A stretch of 6,827 nt of DNA from positions 1-6,827 of the forward strand of contig JAEUKU010000042.1 in the NCBI GenBank assembly GCA_016794075.1, in the 5' to 3' direction. Shown piece after piece: positions 5,760 through 6,827 of the stretch. The notes under the pieces were generated by a model. That model ran no database searches. It had not been told where the DNA came from and worked only from the letters and a program-made list of their open reading frames with translations. The stretch comes from Rhodospirillaceae bacterium (lineage in GTDB: Bacteria > Pseudomonadota > Alphaproteobacteria > Dongiales > Dongiaceae). Every line of letters starts with the position of its first letter. Within the stretch, counting starts at the first letter, position 1. Made by a program: the position numbers and the translations under genes.

Positions 5760-6722
5760 ATGACGCGCAAGAAGCTCATCCTCGACGTCGATACCGGCAC
5801 CGACGATGCGGTGGCCATCATGCTGGCCGCTTTGCATCCGGCGCTGGATCTCGTCGCCTGCACCACGGTCAACGGCAACGCGCCGGTGGAATACTGCACC
5901 GACAACACGCTGCGCGTGCTGGACCACATCGCGCGCAGCGACATCCCGGTCTATGAAGGGGCCGCGCGCCCCTTCGTGCGCGCCGATTTCCCGGTGCCGC
6001 GGGCGCAGAACGACCTCGCCGGCAAGATCCACGGCAAGACCCTGCCCGTTCCGCCGACCGCGCGGCGCAAGGCGGATGCCGGTGCGGTCGAGTTCCTGAT
6101 CGAGACCTACCGCAACGCGACCGAGGAGATCACCCTGGTGCCTGTGGCGCCGCTGACCAACATCGCGGCGGCGCTGACGCTCGACCCGAAGCTCGCCGAG
6201 CGTATCCCGGAAGTCGTCATCATGGGCGGTGGGCACGAGATCGGCAACGTGACCCCGGCGGCGGAGTTCAACATCTGGGCCGACCCCGAGGCGGCGGGCA
6301 TCGTGCTCGCCGCCGGCTTCCGTAAGCTGACCCTCGTGCCGCTCGACGCCACCCATCGCGCGCTGGTCTCCTATGCCGATTGCCAGAGGCTGCGCGCGCT
6401 GGGCACGCCGGCGGGTGCCGCGGCGGCGGAATTCATCGGCCACCGCATCGAAGTCCATGACGAGATCCAGAAGATGGCGGTGGCCGGCACCACGCCGGTG
6501 CATGACGCGGTCTGCGTCGGCAGCCTGATCGACCCCGCCATCATCACCACGCGGCGTCACCACGTCGCGGTGGAGACGAGCGGCGCGCTGACCGTGGGAC
6601 GCACCGTGATCGACACGCATTTCCGGGGCGGCGGCGCGCCCCAGGCCGACGTCGCCTTCGATGCCGATGCGAGCCGGTTCCTGAAAATCCTGCTGGAGAC
6701 CTTTGCCCGGAAGCCCGCCTAG
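5760..6722 (+). CDS. Nucleoside hydrolase (inosine-uridine preferring family)
   Basis: A 320-residue, probably cytosolic, calcium-dependent N-ribosyl hydrolase, of a family that splits nucleosides into ribose and free base. The calcium-binding cluster is intact: DVDTGTDDA at 9-17 with Asp11, Asp15 and Asp16. Other family residues are Asn40 (NGN), PLTNIA at 131-136, IMGGG at 154-158, EFNIWADPEAA at 169-179, and His248-Asp249 (PVHDAV), the usual catalytic His and metal-ligand Asp. Length is normal and there is no signal peptide. The start at ATG 5760 gives the expected short lead into the first motif. No good Shine-Dalgarno sequence is seen before it, so translation may depend on ribosomes finishing livM 9 bases upstream. 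Its TAG (6720-6722) overlaps the stop of the convergent gene. Whether it prefers purine or pyrimidine nucleosides, or another N-glycoside, cannot be judged. Confidence 0.92.
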   Translation: MTRKKLILDVDTGTDDAVAIMLAALHPALDLVACTTVNGNAPVEYCTDNTLRVLDHIARSDIPVYEGAARPFVRADFPVPRAQNDLAGKIHGKTLPVPPTARRKADAGAVEFLIETYRNATEEITLVPVAPLTNIAAALTLDPKLAERIPEVVIMGGGHEIGNVTPAAEFNIWADPEAAGIVLAAGFRKLTLVPLDATHRALVSYADCQRLRALGTPAGAAAAEFIGHRIEVHDEIQKMAVAGTTPVHDAVCVGSLIDPAIITTRRHHVAVETSGALTVGRTVIDTHFRGGGAPQADVAFDADASRFLKILLETFARKPA

Positions 6723-6827
6723 GCCGGCAGGAAGTCCAGCTCTTGCAGGTTGCCGATGATGGTGGCGGTGTTCGGCAGATCGTATTCCGGCGGCAAAGCG
6801 GTGCGATTGACCCAGAAGGTGCGGAAG
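6719..6827 (-). CDS. HAD-family hydrolase, haloacid dehalogenase type II-like, C-terminal end (5' part outside window)
   Basis: On the minus strand an open frame enters from the right edge and ends at TAG (6721-6719). The 35 visible residues begin FRTFWVNRTALPPEY and end with LQELDFLPA. The TFWVNR...LP.E signature followed by an acidic-hydrophobic tail matches the C-terminus of type II (L-2-) haloacid dehalogenases and close HAD relatives, which hydrolyse 2-haloacids or other small acids or phosphates. The catalytic Asp motifs lie outside the window, so the reaction is not established. The gene is convergent with the nucleoside hydrolase, and the two coding regions share CTAG (6719-6722). Confidence 0.65.
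   Translation of the reverse strand, partial: FRTFWVNRTALPPEYDLPNTATIIGNLQELDFLPA

Noticed and set aside
3759..6620. A 953-codon open frame on the minus strand, antisense to livH, livM and the nucleoside hydrolase
   Set aside because: The translation is low-complexity (very rich in Arg, His, Asp, Gln and Gly), matches no family I recognise, and lies opposite three well-supported genes. Long antisense frames of this kind are expected in GC-rich genes because stop codons are rare on that strand.

Overview
This is a GC-rich window of chromosome-type bacterial DNA. The base composition, the codon use (strong preference for G or C at third positions) and the gene families (SnoaL-like protein, HpcH/HpaI aldolase, LIV-type ABC transporter, nucleoside hydrolase, HAD dehalogenase) suggest an alphaproteobacterium, perhaps of the Rhodospirillales or Rhizobiales. 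The sequence alone does not fix the genus. Seven coding regions run on the plus strand, and the end of an eighth enters from the right on the minus strand. I see no tRNA, rRNA, CRISPR array, transposase or phage gene.

Positions 1-1866 are a short catabolic segment. The 3' part of a SnoaL/NTF2-like gene is followed after 5 bases by one long reading frame that joins a complete HpcH/HpaI-type aldolase to a complete short-chain dehydrogenase/reductase (SDR) domain. The aldolase half keeps its metal and catalytic residues. The SDR half keeps the nucleotide-binding motif and the catalytic Ser, Lys and Asn, but has Leu where the catalytic Tyr should be.

Positions 1867-2113 hold a structured intergenic repeat of about 185 bp with perfect 23-bp inverted ends. 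Positions 2114-3600 hold the two ATPases of a branched-chain amino acid/amide (HAAT, LIV-type) importer, livG and livF, which overlap by ATGA. Positions 3601-3893 hold a second, diverged copy of the same repeat in the same orientation. Positions 3894-5750 encode the two permeases, livH and livM, 3 bases apart. A nucleoside hydrolase gene follows after 9 bases (5760-6722), and its stop codon overlaps the stop of a convergent HAD/haloacid-dehalogenase-like gene.

The four transporter genes make a complete ATPase and membrane part, but no periplasmic binding protein is present in the window. The tight coupling of livM to a nucleoside hydrolase raises the possibility that the importer brings in a nucleoside or a related N-containing compound that is then cleaved in the cytoplasm. 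That is inference. The points most worth a second look are the aldolase-SDR fusion with its altered SDR active site, and the two hairpin-rich repeats inside the transporter operon. One of these appears to supply, and may mask, the ribosome binding site of livG.
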